A stretch of 44,581 nucleotides of DNA from Allobosea caraganae (GTDB taxonomy: Bacteria > Pseudomonadota > Alphaproteobacteria > Rhizobiales > Beijerinckiaceae): positions 1-44,581 of the forward strand of contig NZ_QQTO01000039.1 in assembly GCF_003351345.1 (NCBI RefSeq), given 5' to 3'. The stretch's first letter is position 1. Every line of letters starts with the position of its first letter. The notes under the pieces were generated by a model that was not told where the DNA came from, did not search any database, and saw nothing but the letters and a program-made list of their open reading frames with translations. Both the position numbers and the translations under genes were made by a program. This document shows, one piece after another, positions 1 to 7,930 of the stretch.

Positions 1-110
1 TGCTTCAGCAAGCTCAAACAGTTCCGAAGGGTCGCAACCCGCTTCGAGAAGACCGCAAGGAACTACCTCGCCGTGATCACCCTCGCAGCAATCATCCTGT
101 GCTACGATAA
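1..110 (+). pseudogene. IS5-family transposase, C-terminal fragment, probable 1-base frameshift at its end
   Basis: Frame 1 from the window edge reads CFSKLKQFRRVATRFEKTAR and then a hydrophobic stretch ending LAAIIL. This is the characteristic C-terminus of IS5-family (IS427/IS1031-like) DDE transposases, which usually end in LWLR followed by stop. Here the bases read ctgtgctacgataa. One extra G after position 101 would restore TGG CTA CGA TAA (W-L-R-stop) at 100-110. As written the frame runs on to a TGA at 208-210 with unrelated residues. The upstream part lies outside the window, so I cannot say whether the whole element is intact. Family recognition is good; the frameshift is an inference from the usual family ending. 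Confidence 0.75.
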
Positions 111-298
111 GTGTCCACGCAACCTAGCGCACCGCAACATCGGCCCAGCCTCGAAAAAACGCGCTTCAGCCTGCGTTTTCTCGGGTTCGCAGCGTGGACA
201 GCCGAAATGAATTCTGATATCCGCACAACCCTTCCGGCAAGCTTGAGCGGCTTCGCCGAACCGAACTTTTTGACCAACCGCTAGAGACGGACAAACAC

Positions 299-532
299 GT
301 GCAGGTTCTCGTTCGCGACAACAATGTCGACCAGGCTCTTCGCGCCCTCAAGAAGAAGATGCAGCGTGAAGGCATCTTCCGCGAGATGAAGCTCCGCGGT
401 CACTACGAGAAGCCCTCCGAGAAGAAGGCGCGCGAGAAGGCCGAGGCTGTCCGCCGCGCCCGCAAGCTGATCCGCAAGAAGATGCAGCGCGAAGGCCTCC
501 TGCCCGCGCCGGTCAAGCCGAAGCGCCCCTGA
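299..532 (+). CDS. rpsU: Small ribosomal subunit protein bS21
   Basis: A 77-residue basic protein that matches bS21 along its whole length: it begins MQVLVRDNNVDQALRALKKK and continues with an Arg/Lys-rich helix around residues 40-70. bS21 binds the 30S subunit near the anti-Shine-Dalgarno region of 16S rRNA and takes part in initiation on structured messages. The start is GTG at 299, supported by the conserved N-terminus; a weak GGAC lies upstream. The C-terminal tail (LLPAPVKPKRP) is the extended form typical of Rhizobiales. The gene stands alone between a transposase remnant and a good terminator, so it is probably monocistronic. Confidence 0.97.
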   Translation: MQVLVRDNNVDQALRALKKKMQREGIFREMKLRGHYEKPSEKKAREKAEAVRRARKLIRKKMQREGLLPAPVKPKRP

Positions 533-583
533 TCGGGCACGCCGGCGGGCGCATTTCCTGCCGATAGGTCACGTTATACAGCA

Positions 584-616
584 CGCCTGGAGCCCTCTCC
601 GGGCGTTGTTGCTTTT
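584..616 (+). terminator. Rho-independent terminator of rpsU
   Basis: CGCCTGGAG (584-592) pairs with CTCCGGGCG (597-605) with one T-G pair and a 4-base loop. TTGTTGCTTTT follows directly. It lies about 50 bases beyond the rpsU stop on the same strand. Confidence 0.8.
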
Positions 617-620
617 CTGG

Positions 621-667
621 AGCATCGAGCCGAAAAGTGGAATCCGGTTTTCGGAAAGATCCGATGC
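621..667. repeat. Rhizobiales-type intergenic palindrome
   Basis: An imperfect inverted repeat: gcatcg at the left end is matched by cgatgc at the right, with the inner motifs cgaaaagtgg and ccggttttcgg pairing. The pattern (GCAT...CGAAAAGTGGA..CCGGTTTTCGG...ATGC) is a very common dispersed intergenic palindrome in Hyphomicrobiales genomes, as I recall it. It lies between the rpsU terminator and the 19-bp hairpin. Confidence 0.65.
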
Positions 668-678
668 AATAACAAAAG

Positions 679-720
679 CCTGGACCGCCATGCGTCCGGT
701 AGGACGCATGGCGGTCCAGG
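679..720. repeat. Perfect 19-bp hairpin with 4-base loop
   Basis: Positions 679-697 and 702-720 are perfect reverse complements around the loop ggta. On the minus strand the stem is followed by CTTTTGTTATT, so it would end transcription coming from the right. On the plus strand it is not followed by a T run. No minus-strand gene feeds it within the next kilobase. It could stop antisense read-through, protect the rpsU transcript end, or be a mobile palindromic repeat. Confidence 0.7.
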
Positions 721-876
721 TCACGATCTTTCGCACGCCTTATTCATGCCGTTAACCAAGTCTTGGCAGATGCAGGCGTTTACAAGGGGCGCTTGTCGGT
801 GGTGGAGCGCAACAGGTCGCGCGGACTTTAGGCCAAAGCGCGACGGATGAGGCTGAACGGACTGATGAGGCAGAGC

Positions 877-1740
877 ATGGATCGAGGCAAGAGCTGGCTG
901 GCCATCGCAGGCATCGCCATCGCACTGGCGGGTTGCGACACCGTCTCCAACCTGAGTTCCGGCCCGGCGATCGCCGAGATCGACACCGGAGACGCCTCCG
1001 CCGCCAATGCGAGCGTCAACATCGGCTCGCTCAGCGACGTGATCAGCCGCAATCCGAACGACCCGCAGGCCTATAACACCCGTGGCGCCGCCTATGCCCG
1101 CGTCGGCCGCTTCTCCGACGCCATCTCCGATTTCAGCAAGGCGGTGCAGCTCGACCCCAACAACGCCGCGGCCTTCACCAATCGCGGCCTGGCGCTGCGC
1201 CAGAGCGGCCGCAACGATTCGGCGCTGGCCGATTTCAACCGCGCCACCACGGTGAACCCGAACTACGCGCCGGCCTATATCGCCCGCGCCAACCTGCTGC
1301 GCCTGCAGGACAACAGCCAGCAGGCCCTGGCCGACCTCAACACCGCGATCCGCCTCAACCCGGAAGCGGCCGAGGCCTTCCATGCCCGCGGGCTGGTCTA
1401 CCAGAAGGAGGGCCAGCACCAGCACGCGGTCTCCGACTTCGATTCGGTGATCGACCGCAATCCCTATAACGCCGCGCCCTACACCGCCCGCGGCCAGAGC
1501 CTGATCGCGCTCGGCAAGTACGACCAGGCGATCGAGGACTTCACTGCCTCGCTCAACGTCGACAACCGCAATGCCGAGGCCTGGGCCGGCCGCGGCCTCG
1601 CCAACGAGAAGCTCGGCAAGAAGACGGAAGCCGCCGAGAACTACCAGCGCGCGCTCAGCCTCGACGGCAACAACACCACCGCCCGCGCCGGCCAGTCGAG
1701 GCTCGGCGGCGGTGGCGGCGTGGCCGGCCTGTTCCGATAA
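877..1740 (+). CDS. TPR-repeat lipoprotein
   Basis: A 287-residue protein from the chosen ATG. The N-terminus MDRGKSWLAIAGIAIALAGC is a lipoprotein signal with lipobox LAGC, so Cys20 is the likely lipidated residue. Six consecutive tetratricopeptide repeats follow, roughly residues 58-265, each ending in an NP/DP-type turn. The tail is short and Gly-rich. TPR lipoproteins of this kind act as periplasmic scaffolds for protein-protein contacts; no partner can be read from the sequence. The start at 877 has GAGG six bases upstream and gives a normal signal length. An in-frame ATG at 847 would add ten residues and has no clear ribosome binding site. Related rhizobial proteins are annotated only as TPR proteins. 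Confidence 0.9.
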   Translation: MDRGKSWLAIAGIAIALAGCDTVSNLSSGPAIAEIDTGDASAANASVNIGSLSDVISRNPNDPQAYNTRGAAYARVGRFSDAISDFSKAVQLDPNNAAAFTNRGLALRQSGRNDSALADFNRATTVNPNYAPAYIARANLLRLQDNSQQALADLNTAIRLNPEAAEAFHARGLVYQKEGQHQHAVSDFDSVIDRNPYNAAPYTARGQSLIALGKYDQAIEDFTASLNVDNRNAEAWAGRGLANEKLGKKTEAAENYQRALSLDGNNTTARAGQSRLGGGGGVAGLFR

Positions 1741-1774
1741 GGGGCAAAACCTACACCTGCCCTCACAGGACAAT

Positions 1775-1928
1775 GCGCGGGGAACCCTCTCCTGTAAGGA
1801 GAGGGCAGGGTGAGGTGTAGGCCAGAACACCAGTGAAACTGAATGAGGGCGACGGTCAGGTCACGGCTACGGCGTCCAACGGCCGACACCTCACCCAACC
1901 CTCTCCTTACAGGAGAGGGCTCCCGCGC
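1775..1928. repeat. REP/BIME-like inverted pair, family A (copy 1)
   Basis: Two units of about 50 bases face each other: 1775-1823 (gcgcggggaaccctctcc...) and 1872-1928 (...ccctctccttacaggagag). Each holds its own ccctctcc/ggagaggg hairpin, and the two units also pair with each other. They lie between the convergent TPR and hydrolase genes and could act as a bidirectional terminator or mRNA-stabilising structure. The same family occurs at 11319-11498. Confidence 0.85.
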
Positions 1929-1947
1929 CCCTCCATATGCCCTGGCG

Positions 1948-2799
1948 CTACCTGACAGTCCGGACCTCGCTGCCCGTCAGCCGCCCCGCCGCCACGTCAT
2001 CGAGGAAGCGCCTGATCTCCGGCACCGAGCCATGGGCCGGCAGGTCCTCGTGCCCGCCCAATGGGAAGCGGATGAAGCGCTTGGGCGGGTTCGCCAGCGC
2101 ATAGAGCGCCTCCCCCTGCGCGAACGGAATGACCGTATCGCGCTCGCCATGCAGCATCAGCAGCGGCGCGTGGACCCTGCCGATCACCTCGTCCGAACGG
2201 AACTGGTCCTTCATCATGAGCGCGATCGGCACGAACGGATAAACGAGCTGCGCCACCGAGGCGGTCGAGAGATAGGCCCCCTCCAGGATCACGGCCTTGA
2301 GCGGCTGCTCGGCCGCGAGCTTCAGCACCACGCCGGTGCCAAGCGATTCGCCATAGCCGACCAGGCGTTCCGCACCAAAACGCGCGCTGGCGGCGGCATA
2401 GGCGGCACGGGCATCGAGCAGCAGCCCTGCCTCGGTCGGCGTGCCCGTGGAGCCGCCATAGCCGCGGTAGTTCACCGCGAAGAGCCCGGTGCCATCCTCG
2501 GTCAGGGCGCGGAAGCGCAGCATGCGGACGGCGCGGCCGAAATTCCCGGCATTGCCATGAAAGAACAGCAGCACCGGCTTGCCCTCGCGCGGCGGCACCA
2601 CCCAGGTGACCAGCCGCTCGCCATCGGCGGTGGTCAGCTCCGCCTCCTCGACGCCCGGCAGATTATTGCTGCCGGGCATCGCGGCGCGGGCCGGATTGCG
2701 CGGATACATCAGGTCGCGCTGATAGACGTAGAGCAGGCCGAGGACCGCGAGGTAGGCGGCCAGGGCTGCGCCGATGACGATCTTCGCCAACCTGATCAT
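1948..2799 (-). CDS. Alpha/beta hydrolase with N-terminal membrane anchor
   Basis: 283 residues. A single hydrophobic segment (residues about 5-26) precedes the motif YQRDLMYP, typical of the membrane-anchored BEM46/YfhR-like serine hydrolases. HGNAG (81-85) supplies the oxyanion hole, GYGESLG (148-154) the nucleophile Ser152, GERD the acidic residue Asp221, and GGHEDL the His250. The complete triad predicts an active esterase or peptidase-like hydrolase at the inner membrane; the substrate is unknown. The gene faces the TPR lipoprotein gene and lies behind the pnt operon terminator, so it is probably transcribed alone. Confidence 0.88.
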   Translation of the reverse strand: MIRLAKIVIGAALAAYLAVLGLLYVYQRDLMYPRNPARAAMPGSNNLPGVEEAELTTADGERLVTWVVPPREGKPVLLFFHGNAGNFGRAVRMLRFRALTEDGTGLFAVNYRGYGGSTGTPTEAGLLLDARAAYAAASARFGAERLVGYGESLGTGVVLKLAAEQPLKAVILEGAYLSTASVAQLVYPFVPIALMMKDQFRSDEVIGRVHAPLLMLHGERDTVIPFAQGEALYALANPPKRFIRFPLGGHEDLPAHGSVPEIRRFLDDVAAGRLTGSEVRTVR

Positions 2800-2836
2800 G
2801 GCGCTGCTCCGGCGTTGCGGCGGTCGGGCCGCTCAA

Positions 2837-2866
2837 ACGAAAAGGGCCGGCATCAAGCCGGCCCTT
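2837..2866 (-). terminator. Rho-independent terminator of the pnt operon
   Basis: AAGGGCCGGC (2842-2851) and GCCGGCCCTT (2857-2866) form a perfect 10-bp stem with a 5-base loop. On the minus strand the stem is followed by TTCGTTTGA. It sits about 33 bases beyond the pntB stop. Confidence 0.75.
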
Positions 2867-2898
2867 CGCGACAGCATGGTGACGAGCGTTAGCGCGGC

Positions 2899-4305
2899 TC
2901 AGTGTGCCATCGCCTTGACGATGTCGTCGGTGACCTTCTTGGCGTCGCCGAACAGCATCATCGTGTTCGGCCTGAAGAACAGCTCGTTCTCGACGCCGGC
3001 ATAACCTGCAGCCATGCCGCGCTTGATGAAGAGCACGGTCTTGGCCTTCTCGACGTCCAGGATCGGCATGCCGTAGATCGGCGAGGCCTTGTCGGTCTTG
3101 GCGGCCGGGTTGGTGACGTCGTTGGCGCCGATGACGAAGGCGACGTCGGCCTGGCCGAATTCCGAGTTGATGTCCTCGAGCTCGAAGACCTCGTCATAGG
3201 GCACGTTGGCCTCGGCCAGCAGCACGTTCATGTGGCCGGGCATGCGGCCCGCGACCGGGTGGATGGCGTACTTGACCTCGACGCCCTCCTTCTTGAGCAG
3301 GTCCGCCATCTCGCGCAGCGTGTGCTGGGCCTGCGCCACCGCCATGCCGTAGCCCGGCACGATGATGACCTTGGCGGCGTTCTTCATGATGTAGGCGGCG
3401 TCGTCGGCCGAGCCCTGCTTGACCGGCCGCGCCTCGACCGCGCCGCCGGCGCCAGCGGCGGCATCGTCACCGCCGAAGCCGCCGAGGATGACGGAGATGA
3501 AGCTCCGGTTCATCGCCTTGCACATGATGTAGGACAGAATGGCGCCGGACGAGCCGACCAGGGCGCCGGTGATGATCAGCGCCATGTTGCCGAGCGTGAA
3601 GCCGATGCCGGCCGCGGCCCAGCCCGAATACGAGTTCAGCATCGAGACGACGACGGGCATGTCGGCGCCGCCGATCGGGATGATCAGCAGCACGCCGAGC
3701 GCGAACGAGACCAGCACGACCAGCCAGAAGACGACGTGGCTCTCGCTCTTGATGAAGATCAGCAGCAGCACGAGGAGCGCGACGCCGAGCCCGATATTGA
3801 TGCCGTGGCGCTGCGGCAGCATGATCGGCTTGCCGCTCATCCGCCCGTCGAGCTTGAGGAAGGCGATGATCGAGCCGGTGAAGGTGATCGCGCCGATGGC
3901 GACGCCGAGCCCCATCTCGAACAGGCTGCCGCCATGGATCTGGCCGCCATGGCCGATGCCGAAGGCCTCGGGCGCATAGAGCGCGGCGGCCGCCACCAGC
4001 ACCGCCGCCAGACCGACCAGCGAGTGGAAGAAGGCGACGAGCTGCGGCATCTGCGTCATCTGCACGCGCCGCGCCATGAAGGCGCCGATGCCGCCGCCGA
4101 TGGCGACGCCCAGCACCACCAGGAACCAGCCGGAGAAGCCGGCCGGCGGGAAGAACACCACGGTGGTCAGGATGGCGATCGCCATGCCGACCATGCCGTA
4201 AAGGTTGCCCTGCCGCGAGGTCGTCGGATGCGACAGGCCCCGCAGGGCCATGATGAAGAGAACGCCGGAGACGACGTAGAGAAGGGCGGAGAGATTGGCG
4301 GCCAT
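2899..4305 (-). CDS. pntB: NAD(P) transhydrogenase subunit beta
   Basis: 468 residues, the normal PntB length. The first roughly 270 residues are polytopic membrane segments (domain II part). The C-terminal 160 residues are the NADP(H)-binding domain III, starting at KVIIVPGYGMAVAQAQ near residue 312, with HPVAGRMPGHMNVLLAEA and IGANDVTNPAA behind it. With the two alpha parts it couples hydride transfer from NADH to NADP+ to inward proton movement, supplying NADPH. It follows pntAB by five bases and is the last gene of the operon before the terminator. Confidence 0.97.
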   Translation of the reverse strand: MAANLSALLYVVSGVLFIMALRGLSHPTTSRQGNLYGMVGMAIAILTTVVFFPPAGFSGWFLVVLGVAIGGGIGAFMARRVQMTQMPQLVAFFHSLVGLAAVLVAAAALYAPEAFGIGHGGQIHGGSLFEMGLGVAIGAITFTGSIIAFLKLDGRMSGKPIMLPQRHGINIGLGVALLVLLLIFIKSESHVVFWLVVLVSFALGVLLIIPIGGADMPVVVSMLNSYSGWAAAGIGFTLGNMALIITGALVGSSGAILSYIMCKAMNRSFISVILGGFGGDDAAAGAGGAVEARPVKQGSADDAAYIMKNAAKVIIVPGYGMAVAQAQHTLREMADLLKKEGVEVKYAIHPVAGRMPGHMNVLLAEANVPYDEVFELEDINSEFGQADVAFVIGANDVTNPAAKTDKASPIYGMPILDVEKAKTVLFIKRGMAAGYAGVENELFFRPNTMMLFGDAKKVTDDIVKAMAH

Positions 4306-4310
4306 GCGCG

Positions 4311-4742
4311 TCAGCCCTTCTTCTTGTACATCGAGAGCATGCGCTCGGTGACGAGGAAGCCGCCGAAGATGTTCACCGAGGCGAGGATCAGCGCGACGAA
4401 GCCGAAGACCTTGGCCCAGAGCGGCCCGTCGCCCATCGCCTCCGTGGCGGAGACGCCGACCGCGAGCAGCGCGCCGACGACGATGACGGAGGAGATCGCA
4501 TTGGTGACCGACATCAGCGGCGTATGCAGCGCCGGCGTCACCGACCAGACGACGTAATAGCCGACGAAGACGGCGAGCACGAAGATCGCGAGCCGGTAGA
4601 TGGTCGGATCGATGCCCGTCGCGACGCCGGCCGCGGCCGCCGCCTGTTCGGCATAGCGCTCGGCCAGCTCCGCCGCCTGTTTGGCGAGGGTCGCGGCGGC
4701 GCGGGCCTGTTCGAGCGCTTGTTCAGGTGTCGCAGTAGCCAT
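4311..4742 (-). CDS. pntAB: NAD(P) transhydrogenase subunit alpha part 2 (membrane)
   Basis: 143 residues. An Ala-rich N-terminal helix (ATPEQALEQARAAATLAKQA) is followed by three or four membrane segments, including GPLWAKVFGFVALILASVNI and a C-terminal FGGFLVTERMLSMYKKK. This is the membrane portion of the alpha subunit, encoded apart from the soluble NAD(H) domain as in the Rhodospirillum/Rhizobium arrangement. It lies between pntAA and pntB in one operon. The length matches the split form; in E. coli the equivalent is fused into PntA. Confidence 0.95.
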   Translation of the reverse strand: MATATPEQALEQARAAATLAKQAAELAERYAEQAAAAAGVATGIDPTIYRLAIFVLAVFVGYYVVWSVTPALHTPLMSVTNAISSVIVVGALLAVGVSATEAMGDGPLWAKVFGFVALILASVNIFGGFLVTERMLSMYKKKG

Positions 4743-4769
4743 TGTCGGACACTCCCCTCGCCTTTTGCG

Positions 4770-5909
4770 TCAGGCCTTCGGCGCGAAATTCGGATGGATG
4801 ACGGCGCCGTCCCGGGTCAACGCGGTCGCCTTGACCAGCTCGTCGTCCCAGTTCACCGCGAGCTTCTTCTCGCCCTTGTCGATCAAGGTCTCGACGAAGG
4901 CGAAGAGGTTCTTGGCGTAGAGCTGCGACGAGGTCGCGGCCAGGCGGCCGGGCACGTTGAGATGGCCGACGATCTTGACGCCGTTGGCGGTCACGGCGAC
5001 TTCGCCGGGCTTGGCCAATTCGCAATTGCCGCCGCGCTCGACCGCGAGGTCGACGATCACCGAGCCAGGCTTCATGCTCTCGACCATCGCAGCCGTGATC
5101 AGCTTGGGAGCCGGACGGCCCGGGATCAGCGCGGTGGTGATGACGATGTCCTGCTTGGCGATGTGGCTCGCCGTCAGCTCGGCCTGCTTGGCCTGGTATT
5201 CCTTGGACATTTCCTTGGCGTAGCCGCCGGCGGTCTGCGCCTGCTTGAACTCGTCGTCCTCGACCGCCAGGAACTTGGCGCCGAGCGACTCGACTTGCTC
5301 CTTGGTGGCGGGGCGGACGTCGGTCGCGGTGACGATGGCGCCGAGACGGCGCGCGGTGGCGATCGCCTGCAGGCCGGCGACGCCGACGCCCATGATGAAG
5401 ATGCGCGCGGCCGGAACCGTGCCGGCCGCCGTCATCATCATCGGCAGCGCCCGGCCGTACTCGCCCGCACCGTCGATCACCGCGCGGTAGCCGGCGAGGT
5501 TGGCCTGCGAGGAGAGCACGTCCATGACCTGGGCGCGGGTGATGCGCGGCATGAACTCCATGGCGAAGGCGGCGACATTGGCCTTGGCCAGGCCCTCGAC
5601 CGCAGCCTCGTTGCCATAGGGGTCCATGATGCCGACGACGAGCGCACCTGCGGGCAGCGCCGCGGCTTCAGCCTCGGACGGACGGCGCACCTTCAGCACG
5701 ATCGCTGCGCCGGCCAATGCCTCGGCGGCGCTGGCGGTCACGGTCGCGCCAGCAGCGGTGTAGTCGGCATCGGTAATGCCGGAGGCGAGCCCCGCGCCGG
5801 CCTGCACCGCGACTTCGGCCCCGAGGCCAATGAACTTGCGGACGGTTTCCGGCGTCACGGCGACGCGGGTCTCCGCCCCTTGCGTTTCGGCTGGGACAGC
5901 AATGCGCAT
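4770..5909 (-). CDS. pntAA: NAD(P) transhydrogenase subunit alpha part 1 (NAD(H)-binding)
   Basis: 379 residues, a soluble protein of the alanine dehydrogenase/PntA family. It starts MRIAVPAETQGAETRVAVTP. The substrate-side motifs KVRRPS (73-78) and YRAVIDGAGEYGRALPMMMTAAG precede the NAD-binding Rossmann motif GVGVAGLQA (174-182). It binds NAD(H) as domain I of the proton-translocating transhydrogenase and pairs with the membrane parts encoded just downstream. It lies 52 bases after the cytochrome oxidase subunit IV gene on the same strand, consistent with co-transcription. Confidence 0.96.
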   Translation of the reverse strand: MRIAVPAETQGAETRVAVTPETVRKFIGLGAEVAVQAGAGLASGITDADYTAAGATVTASAAEALAGAAIVLKVRRPSEAEAAALPAGALVVGIMDPYGNEAAVEGLAKANVAAFAMEFMPRITRAQVMDVLSSQANLAGYRAVIDGAGEYGRALPMMMTAAGTVPAARIFIMGVGVAGLQAIATARRLGAIVTATDVRPATKEQVESLGAKFLAVEDDEFKQAQTAGGYAKEMSKEYQAKQAELTASHIAKQDIVITTALIPGRPAPKLITAAMVESMKPGSVIVDLAVERGGNCELAKPGEVAVTANGVKIVGHLNVPGRLAATSSQLYAKNLFAFVETLIDKGEKKLAVNWDDELVKATALTRDGAVIHPNFAPKA

Positions 5910-5961
5910 GGCGGGCGAGGCCTTTCCGGCTTTACGGGAGCATGTCTTGGAGAAGCATGTC

Positions 5962-6249
5962 TCAGAGAAGGACGAGCGCGAGCAGCATCAGGATGAAGGG
6001 AACCGCAGGCGCCTTCCAGGCGATGGACGTGGAGGCAATTCCGACACCGGTGCCGACCAGCGTCAAGAGCGTGCCGACCAGCGCCGTGCCCCAGGCATGC
6101 TTGGTGCCGCCGACGGCGAGCGCAGCCACGATGGCCAGGCACGCGACCGTGCCGACCTCGGCGAAGTGGATGAAGCCGCGATAGGTGTCCTCATGCGCGG
6201 GATAGTCCATCTCGGGGATGTCGGTCGCGCTGTGTCCGTGGTCGGCCAT
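5962..6249 (-). CDS. aa3-type cytochrome c oxidase subunit IV
   Basis: 95 residues. The N-terminus MADHGHSATDIPEMDYPAHE, followed by DTYRGFIHF and a transmembrane segment (EVGTVACLAIVAALAV), is the pattern of the bacterial aa3 oxidase subunit IV family (COX4_pro_2). A further hydrophobic region of about 45 residues follows, longer than the minimal one-helix form. The start at 6249 is chosen because this N-terminus is conserved; a longer in-frame reading to 6360 has no support. Position just upstream of pntAA recurs in rhizobial genomes, linking a respiratory accessory protein with the transhydrogenase operon. Confidence 0.85.
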   Translation of the reverse strand: MADHGHSATDIPEMDYPAHEDTYRGFIHFAEVGTVACLAIVAALAVGGTKHAWGTALVGTLLTLVGTGVGIASTSIAWKAPAVPFILMLLALVLL

Positions 6250-6416
6250 GAATAAGATTCCCGCTTGAGAAAGTCCGGCAGTCCTTAGCGCAGACGCGAG
6301 GGGTCGGCAACGCGTCACAGTATCGCCACTATCTATCTGGCATGCCAGATTACAATGCAAGTGCCCCGATCAACGGTGCACAGCATACCGCACTGGTCCG
6401 ATTAGGAAAAAATCGC

Positions 6417-7784
6417 TCAGGCCGTCGGGCTCAGACCTGCCTGCCGCAGCGCCTTCGCCTGCACCGCCGAGACCGCGTCGATCGCGAAATTCTCGATCTC
6501 GTGCTCGAAAAGCCGATGGAAATTCAGCTCCGCGTCGAGATGCAGGAAGACGCCGCCCAATCCGATCGCGGCGCGGTCCATGAAGACGAATTCGCGCGGG
6601 ACCGTCACAGGACCTTTTCTCTTGAGCGCGGTATGGACCTGAAACGCCTGCTTGCGGCCATATTCGGCCGGGCTGACGCCCTCGGCGATGCGGCGGGTAC
6701 GATCCTCCAATAGCGGCCCGTAGATGAAGCGCGCCCAGATGTTCAGCGTATCCACGAGTTCCTTGGTCAATCCCTGGAAGCCCCAGGTCTCGTAAGCGTG
6801 GACGACGCGGGCCGGGTCGCCCTCGAGCAGGCCGCGATAAAGGTCGACCACGCCGCCGACGAAGCTCGGCGGGAAGATGCGGATGCAGCCATAATCGAGC
6901 AGGTTGATGCCCTCGGGCGCGCCATCTTCGGAAAACACGGTGTAGTTGCCGAGATGCGGGTCGCCATGGATGACGCCGTGATGGCTGAAGGGCCGCCACC
7001 AGGCCTTGAACATCGCGGTCGAGATTCGGTCGCGGGCGGCCTGATCGTCCTGCTTGTGGTCGAGGATCCCGCTGCCCTCGAGCCAATGCATGGTCAGCAG
7101 CCGCCGGGTCGAGAGCTCCGCCTCCAGCCCCGGCACGCGCACTTCGGGCGTCTCCGCCAGAATCTCGCGATAGAGCGCGATATGCTTGGCCTCGCGCTTG
7201 TAGTCGAGCTCCTCGCGGACGCGGGCGCCGATCTCCTTGGCGATCTCACTGGTGTTGATCACCGGCTCCATGCGCCGGTGCAGCGCGAACAGGATGTCGA
7301 GCTGGGCGATATCGGCCTCGACGGCCGATTCCATGTCCGGGTATTGCAGCTTGCAGGCGACTGGCATGCCAGAGAGCGTCGTGGCGCGGTGGACCTGGCC
7401 GAGCGAAGCGGCAGCAGCCGGCTTCAGGTCGAACTCGCCGAAGCGCTCGCGCCATTGCGGCCCGAGCTCCGCCATCATCCGGCGCTTGACGAAGGCAGCG
7501 CCCATTGGCGGCGCCTGCGACTGCAGCTTCTGCAGTTCGGCAGCGTATTCAGGTGGTACCACATCGGGAATGGTGGCGATGAGCTGCGCCACCTTCATGA
7601 TCGGGCCCTTCAGCCCGCCAAGCGCCTTGGCCAGCGCCTCGGCATTGGAGGCGCTGCGCCCTTCCAGCCCGAACAGCCGAGTTCCAGCAATGCGCGCCGC
7701 CACCCCGCCGACATTGGCGCCGACCCGGGCATAGCGCGCCGCGCGGGCGGAAAAGCGGTTGGCTTCGCTATCGCGGTCGGACAT
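6417..7784 (-). CDS. ABC1/AarF/UbiB-family atypical kinase
   Basis: 455 residues with the signatures of the ABC1 (ADCK/UbiB) kinase-like family: KVAQ at 64-67 (the KxGQ position, with Ala for Gly), the Ala-rich loop AAAASLGQVHRA at 123-134, Lys145 in VACKLQYP, ELDYKREAKH at 192-201, catalytic HGDPHLGN at 273-280 and DYG at 297-299. Family members act as ATPases or kinases supporting ubiquinone and other lipid metabolism. It lacks the C-terminal transmembrane helices of UbiB itself, so it is a UbiB-like paralogue rather than ubiB. It stands alone, followed by COX IV on the same strand after 167 bases. Confidence 0.9.
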   Translation of the reverse strand: MSDRDSEANRFSARAARYARVGANVGGVAARIAGTRLFGLEGRSASNAEALAKALGGLKGPIMKVAQLIATIPDVVPPEYAAELQKLQSQAPPMGAAFVKRRMMAELGPQWRERFGEFDLKPAAAASLGQVHRATTLSGMPVACKLQYPDMESAVEADIAQLDILFALHRRMEPVINTSEIAKEIGARVREELDYKREAKHIALYREILAETPEVRVPGLEAELSTRRLLTMHWLEGSGILDHKQDDQAARDRISTAMFKAWWRPFSHHGVIHGDPHLGNYTVFSEDGAPEGINLLDYGCIRIFPPSFVGGVVDLYRGLLEGDPARVVHAYETWGFQGLTKELVDTLNIWARFIYGPLLEDRTRRIAEGVSPAEYGRKQAFQVHTALKRKGPVTVPREFVFMDRAAIGLGGVFLHLDAELNFHRLFEHEIENFAIDAVSAVQAKALRQAGLSPTA

Positions 7785-7930
7785 GGGCGCTCACGGGGCT
7801 GGTGGCGGTACTGCACCGCTGGATGTAGGGCCTTATCCGACGAAAGCCAGTGTGGCAGACGTTTAAACCGGGACACCAAGAACCGATGCTCGTCTTCCAT
7901 ATGGCACGAGCACACGGGGGAGATACTTAA

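Larger units (their letters stand above)
533..876. other. Intergenic region between rpsU and the TPR lipoprotein gene
   Basis: This 344-base gap has no convincing gene. It holds the rpsU terminator, a rhizobial-type palindrome and a perfect 19-bp hairpin, then about 150 bases that must contain the promoter of the TPR lipoprotein gene. I cannot place -35/-10 boxes with confidence. Confidence 0.6.

Noticed and set aside
92..277. A 61-codon minus-strand ORF between the transposase fragment and rpsU
   Set aside because: Overlaps the transposase tail, no ribosome site and no recognisable feature.
1775..1928. Palindromic pair as a possible CRISPR or phage attachment site
   Set aside because: Only two opposed copies with no direct repeats, spacers, integrase or tRNA nearby; fits REP/BIME elements.
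2902..4557. A 551-codon plus-strand frame opposite pntB
   Set aside because: Acidic/His-rich antisense artefact of the membrane codons of pntB; no start context and no homology pattern.
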